NCBI GenBank assembly: GCA_002286855.1
Contig: NRSV01000014.1
Span: 467,268-531,267 of the forward strand
Source of the DNA: Bipolaris cookei
Lineage: Eukaryota; Ascomycota; Dothideomycetes; Pleosporales; Pleosporaceae
Reading direction: 5' to 3'
DNA: 64,000 nt
Shown here in pieces: positions 46,383-59,300 of the stretch; the first letter of the stretch is position 1; each line of letters begins with the position of its first letter. The notes beneath the pieces were generated by a model. The model was not told where the DNA came from and did not search any database. It saw only the letters and a list, made by a program, of their open reading frames with translations. Position numbers and translations under genes: made by a program.

Positions 46383-48347
46383 GGCGATGAGAAGAGAGAG
46401 GGCATTGATGGGAGTTTGGCGTACCAAAATACTATGCTGCGTGGGCACTACTTGGGGGGTCATAGCTGTACTTTGACTATTCAATGACAACAATGAGAAG
46501 GGTTCTGAGAAACGCTCGGGGTTCGTGTTCCTGGAGGTCATGTTGGCGCAGAGCATGTGATAGGTGGATATACACTTGTAAGTAAATATGCTTACCAGGT
46601 GTACTGTATGAAACATGTGCTGCAGACAGGGTGCACGGTGCAGCTGCAGCAGCAGCTGGGCTAGGACTAAGCGATGACATGAATAATGAGCCAGCGGGTT
46701 TGGTTGGGCAAAGGACAAATTTTCTCACGCTCGCAAACTGCCAGTTCATCGTGGCTTGTATGCACGAAGATGACATTGTTCTCCTGGGCAGAGCACTTCG
46801 CAGATATGACTTGCTGAGAGGGTGGGAGCCCCCCCGACAGCCCTACGCAGATGCCCAAGATGTGCAGATGGGACTGGGCCGGTATGGGTGATGCGCTGGC
46901 AAGTTGGGCAAGGGTGCGTTTCCAAGGGTGTGGAGCCAATCAGGCCGTGCAGGTTGAGAGGACGAGCAGGCGGATGCGGCCGTCCGTGGGCGGGTTCGGC
47001 ATAATCACCCCTGGTAACCAGCCGGGTAGCCAATTCACCTACTGTGTAGGCTAATGGCCCTAGCATCTAGACGGCCAAAACATGACGATATGGAGACATT
47101 CTGGCGGTGAGTGAGGCAGAGGCCAGAGAGAGAAGGGAAAAAGGCAATGGACAGGACCGGACGCTGAGGCCCGCAAAATTGCAAGCAAAGAAACAAGTGA
47201 GCGTGTTTCGGAGCAGAGTGAGGGGAATAAGAATAGAAGCGAATCAGCGACGTGGATTTGCTTTTGGAGGGCACCAACCAGCCATCTTTTACACGGCAAT
47301 GTGCCGTTGTGAGGCTGGTATTCGTTGGCGGCACGGGGGTTTGGCCCAGCGCATGCTCAACGGCGGCCACGAGGGGTTTTCAGGCACACTGTCTGGCTCT
47401 TGGGGCGCGATGTTGCGCGTATGGTGGTGGCTGGGGGTGAAGGAACAGCACCATGGTGAGGTGACAGGATGCATCCCAGAGAGGATAGATTAGTCGGGTA
47501 GTGGTGTAGGACACAGGCCGTCACATATGGTGGTGGTGACCAACAATTCGGTGGCGCGTTTCTTGTATTCTCTTGCTTGATCCCCGTGCCATGACGACCG
47601 ACAATATGCCCCATTCCCACTTGTTCTTGAATCCTCTCCCCGCCCCCCCAAAGAGAAGCGCCTCACGACGACGGGCTGTTAGCGCCGACCAGGATTCGGT
47701 GCTAGAGGCCTTGACCCAGCTTTCTCTCCACCACAGCTGGGGACTTTGTTCCTACGCCAGCAGCCTCTCCGCCAGCTCCCAGCGAGCCTGCAGCGCCATT
47801 GTTACCCGCACGACACTCGCTGTCTGCGCCTCTAGGTGGTGCCGGTATGTCCTGACTCCCCTCTCCACCGCCTCGTGCACTTCTGGTGCAGTCTGCGCAG
47901 CCTTGTCCTCGTCGCTCCCTCCCTCTTTGCCTTTTTCCCTCTCTCTTGCTCCTGCGGCTGTCGCTGCTCAGCTGCTAACACGTGCGCCTCAGCCTTCGCT
48001 ACGACACGCCGGCGCTCAGCTCGCCCTCGTCGCAGAGCGTCGCCTGCCACCGAGCTACCTCGCATAGCCGGTGTATGAGCACACACGCCTCGCCGCGCTC
48101 TCTGCTATGAATTAGCCGCTCTTGCACCATCCCTCACCTTGTGCTGTTGGCGCCCGAGCGTGCTTCCCGTCACCTAGGTAGCACCAGGTACCCTTTGCGC
48201 GAGCGCAAACCAGTCACTGCCACCATCCGATCCTGCACCCATTCCAAACACCGCACTACCTTTCTCTCTCCCAAGTATTCGAGAAAAACGGTGCCGGGCA
48301 TGTCTTCGCTCACCCACCCCACCTTCTAGGAATCTTCAGATTCTACG
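46383..48347. other. 2 kb intergenic and long 5' leader region
   Basis: HAS1 3' flank and upstream region of the large disordered protein. From about 47.6 kb it is rich in CT and CCA runs and probably includes a long 5' UTR. Frames on both strands exist but none has a family signal. Confidence 0.4.
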
Positions 48348-51300
48348 ATGGGTTTTGACAAAGACAAATATCCTCTTCCGGCTCCTACTGAATCTTCGAC
48401 TCTCGATTCCGCAGACGAATCCATCCACATTGACGACATTGACACAAACGTTTCCACAAACGTTTCCAATCGTACTGACAGAACATCCTACTCTGTCCCC
48501 GACGACGGCACCCCCATTACCATCAACACCACCACCCCTACTAAGCCCCACGGCGGCGGCACCCTCTACAAAAAGTATCCCTCGCAGACATCGCTGCTGA
48601 TTGAGTACTTTGACACAGGGTCTACCGACGGACAGGACCAGCGGCGTGCAAGTGTACGCGTACGGATCACTCCTTCCTCCCGCAAGTCCAAGAAAAGCTC
48701 CGCGAACGATCACATTCAGATCTCCCAAGCCACTCGCAACCATCGTAAGCCCTCCTCCACCCGGCGCATCTCGCTCGCAAGTGAGTCCCGTGACGAGCTT
48801 ATCGATACCCGCAGCGTTGTTTTTTCCGACATCTCGGCCCTCCCGCCTGAGGACATCGAGTTTCTGCCCAGCTTCGCCGACGACGACGACGACAGCGACG
48901 GCGGCCGCTTCATACCTATTCCATCCGACATCTCGTCTATGCCTACAGACAGCATGACGGGCGCTACGGAAATTCTCCCACCAGCCCGGCGAAGGAGCCG
49001 GAGCATAGAGCGGGATGCTGTTACCGACTCAATGGTTTCCGAAGCCATCAAGGATACCTTGAAAGCCCCTAGAGAACAACGGAGCAGGAGCTTGAGCAAA
49101 GATCGCATTACCCAGCGCGTAATGGAGAAGCTCCAACAGCAGGCTGCCGAAGGCAACCTCTCCAAACCCAAAGAAAGATCCTCAAAGTCAAGAGAAACCT
49201 CTAGACGAAGAGATGATGACCTTTCCTCGTCGCGCAAGTCGCATCGAAGGAGAAGTAAAGATGTTGAACGTGTTGGTGGCGTTAGTGGTACCGAATCCAG
49301 TGTGCTCTCATCAAACATTGACCGCCGCTCTGTCGTTTCTGGAACCTCCTCCATTAACAACCCAAAACTGCTTGCTACGGTCGAGGATGCCATCAAGCGA
49401 TTGATCCTTCCCGAACTGAATGCCCTCAAAGAAGAGAATCGCACATCGCGGAATGTCGACAAGTTTGAGCGCTCCAACCGCGACAGCACAACTCTGTATG
49501 AGCCCGCTGAGTCGACCAGCTCGCGCGACCCCTCCAAGCGACGTGTGTCCAAATCATCCAGCACACCTAAGCTTCACAGCAACAAACCCAAGGTTGTCCT
49601 TAATAGAGACAGCGACGACCCTGCAATCACACTGACTGGTACATCAAGCCGTAAGAGTGATCGACGATCTAGCCGAAGCTCCATTTCGAGCTTTGCAGAG
49701 TCGACTACCAGAGAGGAAAAGTCCCACCGGAGAAAGAGTAGGGACAAGGAAGGCTTGTCTCAGCGGGAATCGGCCCTACTTTCGCTTGCTGGAGCTGGCC
49801 TCACTACTGCCGCTCTAAAGCACCACACATCACGTGAAGAGAAAGAAGAAGAACGCAAGCATAGAAAACACCGCTCCTCTCGCAGCATTAGAAGTCGGTC
49901 AGAAAGCGTCTCTGATAGTTTGCATGAGGAAAAGCGACCCAAAGAGCTCGTTCCACCACTACCATTCAATCAAAGTGAGATGATAGGAGGATCTGAGCTC
50001 ACTCGGGATTCTATTCTCTCTGCTGAGACTGAGACCAAAGAAAGGCCGGAGTCAAGGTCATCCGCGAGCACTGGAATTTCGGGAACAGGTGCTGAGACTC
50101 CTCTCCGACAAGTCCCTCGAGGTTTCGCCTCGCCTTCACCCCTCACACCGAGTCGCACTCCCAATGCGTTACAACAGACTCTTGGTTCAGCCCACAGCAA
50201 CCGCTCTACTGGTGAAGTTCGTCAGTCAACCCCCAAGAGCGAGCGCAGCTATACTTCACGACAGAAAGAAGCCAATGATGCAGGTTTATCAGCTGCTGCT
50301 GCTGCCAAAATCCGCGCAATTGAGCAGTCTCAGCCTCAAGCATCAAAGTACGAGATTGAGAGTGACACGCAGTCGGGACGCGGCGTCAGCCCGATCCAAA
50401 GCGAGGCTAGCTATCGTGGCGACACGACCAACACTGGCTCTCCCCGAAGATTTCACTCGATTCGTAGCGGGCCATCTGTATCATCGCTTGGTGACCATTT
50501 CGAACGACGACAGTCCGGCCTCTCTATCGCTTCGTTGGATTCAACAGTAAGTACAAAAGCTGCGCGAACTCGTAAACGACCACAGGGTGTCACGCTCGAA
50601 AGCAAAAAATCCATACTCAACGAGCCAAGTACTCCTACCGACACCAAGGAATTCTTTGAACGTAATCATAAGAAGAACGAGCAGTATCGGCGTGAGCTGG
50701 AGGAGAACCCTCTAACACCACCACCCATGAATTACAATCGCCTGACCCAGTACACTGATGACAGCGTGGGAGGACCCGACCTCGACCGCGACCGGGATCC
50801 GAAGCTGGCTCAAGACATCCGCAAGGTTGGCTCGATTCCTGAATACATTCACACTCCACTCGCTGTGGAATCTGCTGTGGCCTCCCTATATGATCAAACT
50901 GAACTCAGTGTTCGCTCTTCAAAGGCGTCAAGCCCACTGAAGAAAAGCACGCTGTCTCAAGTCAGCACCAACCCTGCTTACGTACAGACTGACAATGTAC
51001 CTGCTGGTCAGAGATGGGCTGCAATTCGCGACAAGGCTGAAGCACTGTCACAGGGGAACAAAGTCGACAACTCTCCAAAACAGAGCATTCCTCGCGAAGA
51101 CTCTCCCAGACAGAGTATTGCTGAATCCGATGATGCCGAATCGATTAACGAAGCACCTCGGATGCATCACAGTGCCTTCCCAATAGGCCAAGATGACATG
51201 CCCGAAATTGGATACGGTATGGACGACGAGTCCGACGTGACAACCAATCCATCAATCATCCAAGGACCTATCGGAGGAGGAAAAGGCTACCGCGATCGTA

Positions 51301-53720
51301 CTGATGAGTTGCTTGACATGCAAGAGGAGCGAGAACGCACACCTACCTCATTCTCCAAGGGTGCTCATCTCCAGCGGCATGAACAGCCAAGCCCAGCCAC
51401 TTTTGATGATGAGCGCCAGCCCACCGTAGAAGATCACTATGATCATCCCTATCCAGGTGAGACACAATACGAGCAGGCAGGCTATGCGCAGAGTATGCGC
51501 ACTCCTTTGTCAGGCCAGACCGGCTGGAAAGACGAGGGTTACCAGTCGGCTAACCATGGTGAAGGCTACACGCCTCAAAACCGCAAATATTCCAAGATCT
51601 TTGAGGATGATGGTTATGGCGACGATTACGATGGCATGGCCCTTGGAGAAGATGCCTATGGGCCTAGAAGCAAACATGACCGGCATGTCAGCGGCAACTC
51701 TCATGGCATCGACTCACCACTCTACGATGCGGCTACCGGCAAGGGCATTGACCATATCCAATCCAAGGACATTGTTGCGCTCATGGATCACCTTACCGTT
51801 CGCGATGCCCAGCGCAATGCTCGTGACACCGAAATTTTGGTGACGCTTGTTCGTAGCGCGGCTGAGATGCGCACTCAGTTGGACGACCTTAAGCAGTTCA
51901 TCAAGGTTCAAGATAACATGATTATGAACACGACCGACAAGCGAGTCAATCTTGCCGAACAAAGAATTCTGGGTGGCCCTCGTCCACAGCCCGTTACACC
52001 ACCTCGCTTCAACCGCAACCATTCTGAGGAGGAGATTGAGACTAAGAAGAAGAACGTCTTTAGGCGTGCTCTGAAGGGCCTAAGCGCTGGCAAAGGCGAC
52101 GGCGACATTAAGCACATTGAAGCCATGCTGGTTCAACTGCTTGGTGAAGTCGAGGGCTTGAAGCAGGTCAATCAATTGTCCCTAGACCAGCAGCAGCAGC
52201 AACAACAACAACAAGCTGCTCGAACAAACAGTATGACTTCGCTTGAGAACTGCCGACAGAGTGGCGACGCGGGTTATGAGCCAGAGGGCCGCGCCAACAC
52301 CGCGGAGTCGCCAAATCAATCTGGGTATTTCTCCATTCCTTCCTCCTCGCGGCGCATCCAGGATCTTCACTCTGGTTATGACGTTGGCCCAACAACCCGT
52401 ATTAGCACGGTGCGAGAAGAGAGTGACGAGGAGTATGATGAACGTACTCCAGGATACGAGAATACGGAGCGAATGACAACACCGACTCAAGAAGCTTTCC
52501 AGGAGAAACGCGCATCTCTTGGAACTCCACCACAAGCTTCGAGGGCAGCACGAGACTCACGAGACTCGCGAGAACTGCAAAGCCAGGAGAACACACCAAA
52601 GCACAAGCACAAGTCCAACTCGTCATCAATTTTTGGCATCCCCAAGATTTCGCGATGGTCCAAGACAACTGCCTCGACCAACCCCGAAAGCCTGCCACGC
52701 AATAGTGGATCTGGAGACAAGCGACCTTTCTCCGCTCATTCAATCCACTCTAGGTCGTCTTCGCAAGATGACTACTATGACGAGGAGGAGCCGTATGCGC
52801 AGCATGCCGATGACAGGCTCCGCTCCAACACGTCTCTCGCCAGAGAAGACCAAGCTTCTATCCGCTCTGTTCGTTCTCCTTCGCCTCTCATCCCAGAGGA
52901 GAGCGCGTACGAGATGGAAGACCCCAAATACCAGGCTCATCGCAACTCGCTGAACCTGCAGCATCCTCAGCCACGACCTGGTCCTACTGGTCGTCATCAA
53001 AACAATCTGGAGACTCAGGCGCAGATCTTCCAGCCCACTAACCGCTCGAGCATCAGTTCTCCTGATTTCGACCAATGGGGCAGTATGCCTTCGCTAGCTC
53101 GCAACCGCCTCTCTGGCATGTCAGCTCCCCATGCTAGCAACCTCTCTCCGATTTCATCGGACGGTAGCTACGGCCAAGCTTCCGAGCACCAAGCCGGTTC
53201 AGCTCGCCCGCCCAAAGTCATGGATGATGGGCCACTCATGCCTCCACAGCAGACCCTTGCTGGTTACGGCCAGACGAGGCAAATGTACAGCTCGCCAAAT
53301 GAATTTGGCAGTCAAGGTGCCTTGACGCCACTCGCACCCATCGCAGAAGTGCGCTATTCACTTGAGACCGATAGGGGCCACCACGTAAGTTAAGCTCGCT
53401 CATCTCTACAGAGAGATGGATGCTAACCTACGTAAAGATGACGCCCACTGCCTCGTCTCGCGCAAGTTCTGCAAGCCTCCGTACCATGAGTGACTTGAGC
53501 ACGCCACAGCGCAAGATCACCGGTCCTAGGGCCATGGGAAGCAGGAGCCCACAGCCAAACAGCCCGTTGCAACATTCAGATACAGTCGTCCGAAGGAAGC
53601 CTATTGAAGGTAAGTTTAACTTGTTGACGAACCTGTAAAGGAGCAGCCCTGATGAAGAAAACAGATGACTTAGAGTCTCTCGAGAGCTACCGCAGCAGTC
53701 TCGACTCTGAGATCTTCTAG
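48348..53720 (+). CDS. Large disordered Ser/Arg-rich protein with a short conserved-looking core
   Basis: The exons are 48348..53384, 53438..53609 and 53665..53720 (introns 53 and 55 nt), giving 1754 residues. Most of it is low complexity: Ser-, Arg-, Lys- and Glu-rich, with many KSHRRRSKD-like and RSRS stretches, a DDDDDSDGG acidic run and a Gln run near 52190. Ordered parts are few: ATVEDAIKRLILPELNALKE (coiled coil, about residue 350) and IQSKDIVALMDHLTVRDAQ to QRILGG (about 1145-1210), which reads as a helical module. The C-terminus ends SYRSSLDSEIF. I cannot assign a family. It resembles large scaffold proteins of Pezizomycotina cell ends or septa in style only. Confidence 0.75.
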
Positions 53721-54685
53721 GCGAATGATCAAAAGCCCGGCATCTTACTTAATAGCACCAAGCACTCTGCAATTGGATGCTGGGCCAGAAGTGATGGCAA
53801 GAATGGCAACGCACAATTTTCACGTCACAGCCGTGACAAGACGAAGGCACGGCAGCAGTCCCGACTTCGGTATGTTACTTTTGCTGAAAGAAAATAGGAA
53901 GTAATGGATTTGGGGAAGGACGAATGGTGAGGGGGCTGGTCTAAAAGGCCCACAAAATATCTCCTTGGTTAAGTGTGGGTGTTCGTTCGTTTTTAACATA
54001 ATTTTCGCATTATATCAGCTTGCGAGCATGGCGTCTTCTAGCGAGCGAGTTTTTACATAGCACTGCAACGACAAAGAGTATGAAGTCGACGGGAGTCTCG
54101 AGTGATTCATGATGAGGGATGACCAACTTCATGCTTTAACGAGAGATGAGGAGTTTTTTGGGTGTGTATAGCGGTACCAATATATCATGATACGATGGGA
54201 ATTGTCTGTTTCATGAGTGATGATGGTACTGTGGTGGGGGATGTTGGGTTTTGTGTCATGGTGTGTTTGGTGCCTTAATGTCATCACCACACATACCAAT
54301 ACAGTAGATGACCAGCATCCGCAATGCGACCAACCAACTACACGATAATACTCTAACTACCCCTGCAATAAAGATCGCTCATCAGTGACCTACAAGTCAA
54401 AATTTCCCCGCTACAAAGAAGATCATAAGTCTTCGGCACGCAGTTATGAGGTCGATCTGACATCATGGCAAAGGGTCCCACCACACCACTCCTTTGCATC
54501 ATTATGCGTATTGTGATACCTTGTTAGTAGAGAATCAATCAATCTCTACTGCATATAAACTTCCCTCTAGAAGCCTCTTCAACTTACTCCATCCAAAAAC
54601 ACACTTTGATATCTAACACATCTCCACAACTGCCTGTTTCCCCTCTCCCTTACAATTCGACAATCAAGACAGAAAGAAAGCAACC
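53721..54685. other. Intergenic, no supported gene
   Basis: 3' UTR of the large protein and promoter of the small hydrophilic protein. ATATAAACTTCC at about 54552 lies some 130 bp upstream of the next start codon and could be a TATA element. Confidence 0.45.
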
Positions 54686-55123
54686 ATGTCCGAAGCCTAC
54701 AAAAACACCAACCTCAATGAGCTCGCTCACAAAGCCGAGCAAGACGCAAATAGCTACACTGCTAAACACGGCCATGCATATGGCGATTCGAGTACGCTAT
54801 CTTCCCCCCCTACCCTCTTCTCCCTCTCACATTCATAAATCTAACCATACTCCCCTACACCAGCCCTCGACTCTGGTATCGATTCTGCCGCCACCGAGAA
54901 AAACTTTCCAGGCGCAAAAGTAACTTACGGGTCTGCGGCCAGCGGTGCAGGCAATAACCGCGATATCCCACCTGAAGAAGGTGGTGATGTTACGAGGAAC
55001 GGGGAGACGACTAAGGCGGCAGACTTTGCGCAGGGGGGTGTGGGTGCGCCGGAGAAGAGGGATGGGACGTTTGCGAGGACGCATGGGGGCGATGATTCGG
55101 TTAGGGGGAATGTGAGGAATTGA
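54686..55123 (+). CDS. Small hydrophilic protein (121 aa), stress-protein-like
   Basis: The exons are 54686..54791 and 54864..55123. The intron (72 nt) has GTACGC, ATCTAACC and CACCAG. The joined frame encodes 121 residues starting MSEAYKNTNLNELAHKAEQD. The protein is Gly-, Asp-, Ala- and Lys-rich, with no hydrophobic segment or Cys (EEGGDVTRNGETTKAADFAQ; APEKRDGTFARTHGGDDS). This composition is like fungal LEA/hydrophilin-type or seed-maturation-like proteins linked to dehydration, but that is inference from composition. Exon 2 codons become G-ending toward the 3' end. Confidence 0.72.
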
Positions 55124-55389
55124 GGGGTGTGAGGGGTTGGGGATGATGGTGTTGAGGTTTATGATACAACTAACTTGCTTTTCGTGTTTGTCAACATAGT
55201 CGTGGTGATCTATTCATGTGGTTTGACATTGGATTTGGTGTATATCTATTTCATCTTTTGTCGTGAGTTTGGAATTGCAATGTTAAAGCGAGGAAAAAGG
55301 TATTGTACATGCTTAAAGAAAGGTGACCCTCTGATTCCGATAAATACATGGCGCGGTAATTGAAGATGATGGAAATGATGGCTGATTTG

Positions 55390-56346
55390 CTACCAGAAAT
55401 ATATATATATATATATATTTCGGCTCGTGAGATACTGATTGTGTGATTGTCGTAGCGAATATTCCTGACTCGATGGCAGATGAAAAAAAACATGCTCGTG
55501 ACTCGAAGCTGCTGTGGTCGCTCTCAGTTTGGTTGGGTGTGACAGAAGATCTGGATGTTTCATCCGCATGTGTTTTCGTAAAGCATCTGACCGAGCAAAG
55601 GTCCTTTGGCAAGCACTGCAGGCGAGCGTTTTACCCATCGTCTGATGCACACCCTTCGTATACCTCTTAAAATTTCCTTTTCCGTATCTACCGGCGAAAG
55701 CAATCCCGCATTGTGCGCACCGAACTAATTCTGGATTGGATTCACTTTCCTTGCTTGAAGCAAAGGAAGGAGTGGTGGCGGATGAATTTGTAGGAGGAGT
55801 TGGTGGAGCAACACTTCCAGTCGTTGGAAAATAACCAGAGTCCTGGCTTTTATCATAGCCCCCTAGATCGAAAGAATCTGCTGGTTCAGTGTACCCGAAG
55901 TAGCTGGAAGAGATTGTGTCGTCGAAGGTGGATTCGGAGTCAAATATTGGTCTTTGAGTGGATACGGATACATCGTTATCATGATTCTTGGTCAAAATAT
56001 CTGAGATAGCTGTCCACCACCGAGTTCTAGCATCGTCTAGTGGAATCTCTTGGAGATGCTTAGCTCTGATTGCTTGCTTGCGATATAAAGGTTTATCTTT
56101 TCTTATGGAACTCTATAGTTGTAGCGACACAGTATCCGAAATGAGAGGAGACGTTGCTTCGGAACTGTCGCCGAGGGTGCCATGGCGAATACCTGGGCTC
56201 GCTCCGGTAGCTTGATAGTTTCCTCCCATTTCGTCGAGATCTCTTTGCTCATTCAAATTCCAATGACCCCTGGTAGATGCTGGCATCCAGGAACCTCGAG
56301 GTAGAGTGTCGTATATGTCCATCAACGCTCGCAACTTACGAGTGTT
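55390..56346 (-). pseudogene. C2H2 zinc-finger reading frame with an in-frame TAG
   Basis: A minus-strand frame stays open from an acceptor-like CGTTCAG at 56347 to 55390, except for one TAG at 56115-56113. Upstream of the TAG: LMDIYDTLPRGSWMPASTRG. Downstream: IPLDDARTRWWTAISDILTK, a Ser/Thr/Pro-rich part, then two fingers. Finger 1, CAQCGIAFAGRYGKGNFKRY and then TKGVH, has Tyr where the first zinc His is expected. Finger 2, CSACQRTFARSDALRKHMRMKH, is complete. The tail runs through a TA microsatellite, which makes an artificial IYIYIY end. Both defects (CAG to TAG, CAT to TAT) are CpA-to-TpA changes. No ATG lies between the TAG and finger 2 except just before finger 2. An unrecognised intron over the TAG is the alternative to pseudogene status. 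Confidence 0.55.
55399..55418. repeat. (AT)n microsatellite
   Basis: Ten AT units at the 3' end of the zinc-finger frame, translated there as alternating Ile and Tyr. Confidence 0.9.
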
Positions 56347-56397
56347 CTGAACGCCGGAGCGGCTATTAGTATGTATAGGGTAATGTCCAATCTCTGA

Positions 56398-59300
56398 TCA
56401 TGAATCAGATGGGGGATTTTGGTTCATCCCACTCGCAACAGACCAGAAAGTCTACTAACAACATCAATCAGACATGAAATCGAGTAAATGCTGCTAACAC
56501 TTACGTGCTGTGGCTCTATACTGGGTCCCTCATCCCCGGAATCTGAATCAACAATGATTTGATAAGTACGGTCGATCACGAGCAATCTGTCAGTAGAAGC
56601 GTCGGGCCCTCCTCCTTTTTCTTCTTCTTCTTCCTCTTCTTTTTCCTCGATTACTAGAGCCTCTAGGTTGTGACGTAAGGCCTGGCACTTATCATGGTCC
56701 TGCCCAAAGGTTCTCTCATAGCCTAGCAGAGCCTGCGAGTACCCGTGTCGAGCATCTTCTATGCGGCCCTGGCTTTCACGCAGAAAGGCAAAGGCCCATA
56801 TATTATCTAGCGCTGGGATGAAAGTGTGAAGGTTGTGAGGATGGACAGCTCTCGCATAACCGTCCAGCGCTCGCTGGTACATGTGCTCGGCTTGCTCAAG
56901 CTTGCCTAGGGCTTTGTAGAGGTTGCCCAAGTTGTTGACGGTAGCAAGTGTCTTGGTATGGTCTGGCCCCCATGCCTTCTCCTTTCCAGCCAGTGCTCGC
57001 TGGTACATGTGCTCAGCTTGCTCGAGCTTGCCTAGGGCTTTGTAGAGAACGCCCAAGTTGTTGACGGTAGCGAGTGTCTTGGTGTGGCCTGGCCCCCATG
57101 CCTTCTCGTATCCAGCCAGCGCTCGCTGGTACATGTGCTCAGCTTGCTCGAGCTTGCCTAGGACTTTGTAGAGAACGCCCAAGTTGTTGACGGTATCGAG
57201 TGTCTCGATGTGGTCTGGCCCCCATACCTTCTCGTATCCAGCCAGCGCTCGCCGGTACATATGCTCAGCTTGCTCGAGCTTACCTAGGACTGCGTAGAGG
57301 TTGCCCAAGTTGTTGACGGTGGCGAGTGTCTCGGTGTGATCTGACCCCCATACCTTCTCATATCCAGCTAGCGCTCGCTGGTACATGTGCTCTGCTTGCT
57401 CGAGCTTACCTAGGTCTGCGTAGAGGTTGCCCAAGTTGTTGACGGTAGAGAGTGTCTCGGTATGATCTGGCCCCCATGCCTTCTCGTATCCAGCCAGCGC
57501 TCGCTGGTACATGTGCTCAGCTTGCTCGAGCTTGCCTAGGACTTTGTAGAGAACGCCCAAGTTGTTGACGGTATCGAGTGTCTCGATGTGGTCTGGCCCC
57601 CATACCTTCTCGTATCCAGCCAGCGCTCGCCGGTACATATGCTCAGCTTGCTCGAGCTTACCTAGGACTGCGTAGAGGTTGCCCAAGTTGTTGACGGTGG
57701 CGAGTGTCTCGGTGTGATCTGACCCCCATACCTTCTCATATCCAGCTAGCGCTCGCTGGTACATGTGCTCTGCTTGCTCGAGCTTACCTAGGTCTGCGTA
57801 GAGGTTGCCCAAGTTGTTGACGGTAGAGAGTGTCTCGGTATGATCTGGCCCCCATGCCTTCTCGTATCCAGCCAGCGCTCGCTGGTACATGTGCTCAGCT
57901 TGCTCGAGCTTGCCTAGGACTTTGTAGAGAACGCCCAAGTTGTTGACGGTATCGAGTGTGGATGCGTGACCTGGCCCCAATGCCTTCTCGTATCCAGCCA
58001 GCGCTCGCCGGTACATGTGCTTAGCTTGCCCGAGCTTACCTAGGTCTGCGTAGAGAACGCCCAAGTTGTTGACGGTATCGAGTTTCTTGGTGTGATCTGG
58101 TCCCCATATCTTCTCGTATCCAGCTAGTGCTCGCTGGTACATCTGCTCCGCTCGTCGTCTATCCTCATCGGCAAGTATATACCCAAGATTGTGGAACGAT
58201 CCTGGTTGTATCACACCCTCGACAGCCCCTCTCTCACTCGATCTACTAGCACTCACTATCCACGCACTTACACAAACAGCATGGGCCATAATCCTCTTTC
58301 GTTTCCTCCAGAACTCTGTCTCTGACCTCAAAGGCACGCTTGATGCCACCAGCTCTGCTGCTAAGCAACCCAGATCGCGCCACTCCTCGCCTCTTACTAA
58401 GCACCCACACCATCGATGCAGTACTGAGTGCATTGAGTAGCTCTCTATGCCTTGTTTACCCTTCACAAGCGAGTAACGCGATAGCAGTCCCATCGTGTCA
58501 GCAAACGACAACCTATCCCCAGCAATCTCCAGCAGCCACTTGGGAACATCTATCCCAGCAGCCAAGTCTATGTCTGCTGCGATCAGCTCGTACCACAGCT
58601 CTCCGTTGTCTAAGAAACCCCACAGCTTGAGCAGACAAGCTGCTTCTTCGCTCTGCTTCTGTACCTGCTCATACGACATGGTCCAAGTGGCCAATACGCT
58701 TCGATCACCATACTCTTGTAGCGGAAAGCACTTCTGCTGCTTCTCCATCAGACGCCCCCATGTGCTGTTGTAGGACTTTGCATACGTAGACGCTGACATA
58801 TTAGTCTCACGTATGTACGACCCAGCTTGCGTGAGGGCTAGTGGAAGCCCGTGGAGAAGTTCAATAACTACGTCAGCGTCTGCTTAAGCTGTATCAGTTA
58901 CAGCGTTTCCCTTTAAAAGACAGACGTTTTTCTCATACCTTCGACCGCTCTCCCAACGTTGTTCTGGAGTATAGCACGGGCCTGGTCTGCCGCCACTGTC
59001 CCCACCTTGACGCCAGACCCGAGCCGCTGGAGACTAGCCAGCCGGCTCGTGATCAGGATTGACCCATGGTCTGCGTCTGGGAAGTACTCCTTTACGTTGT
59101 ATGCCTGCGCATCGTCTTGGCCGCGGTGGTCGCGGTCGACGTTGTCTATGATCAGCAGCCACTGAGAGTTTGAAGATTTGGACAACCACTGCTGACACTC
59201 GCGCACTGCCGCGTCAGCCTCGACAGTGGCCTGGCTGAGCATCTGTACGCCGTCAGCCCTCATCTCGCCGCGCGGAAGTCTCTGTGCTATGTCAACAAAC

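Noticed and set aside
46173..46718. 181-codon minus frame after HAS1
   Set aside because: It overlaps the HAS1 last exons on the opposite strand and shows no family signal.
47573..48067. 164-codon plus frame upstream of the large disordered protein
   Set aside because: It lies in a C/T-rich leader, Ser/Leu/Ala-biased by composition, and has no splice link to the next gene.
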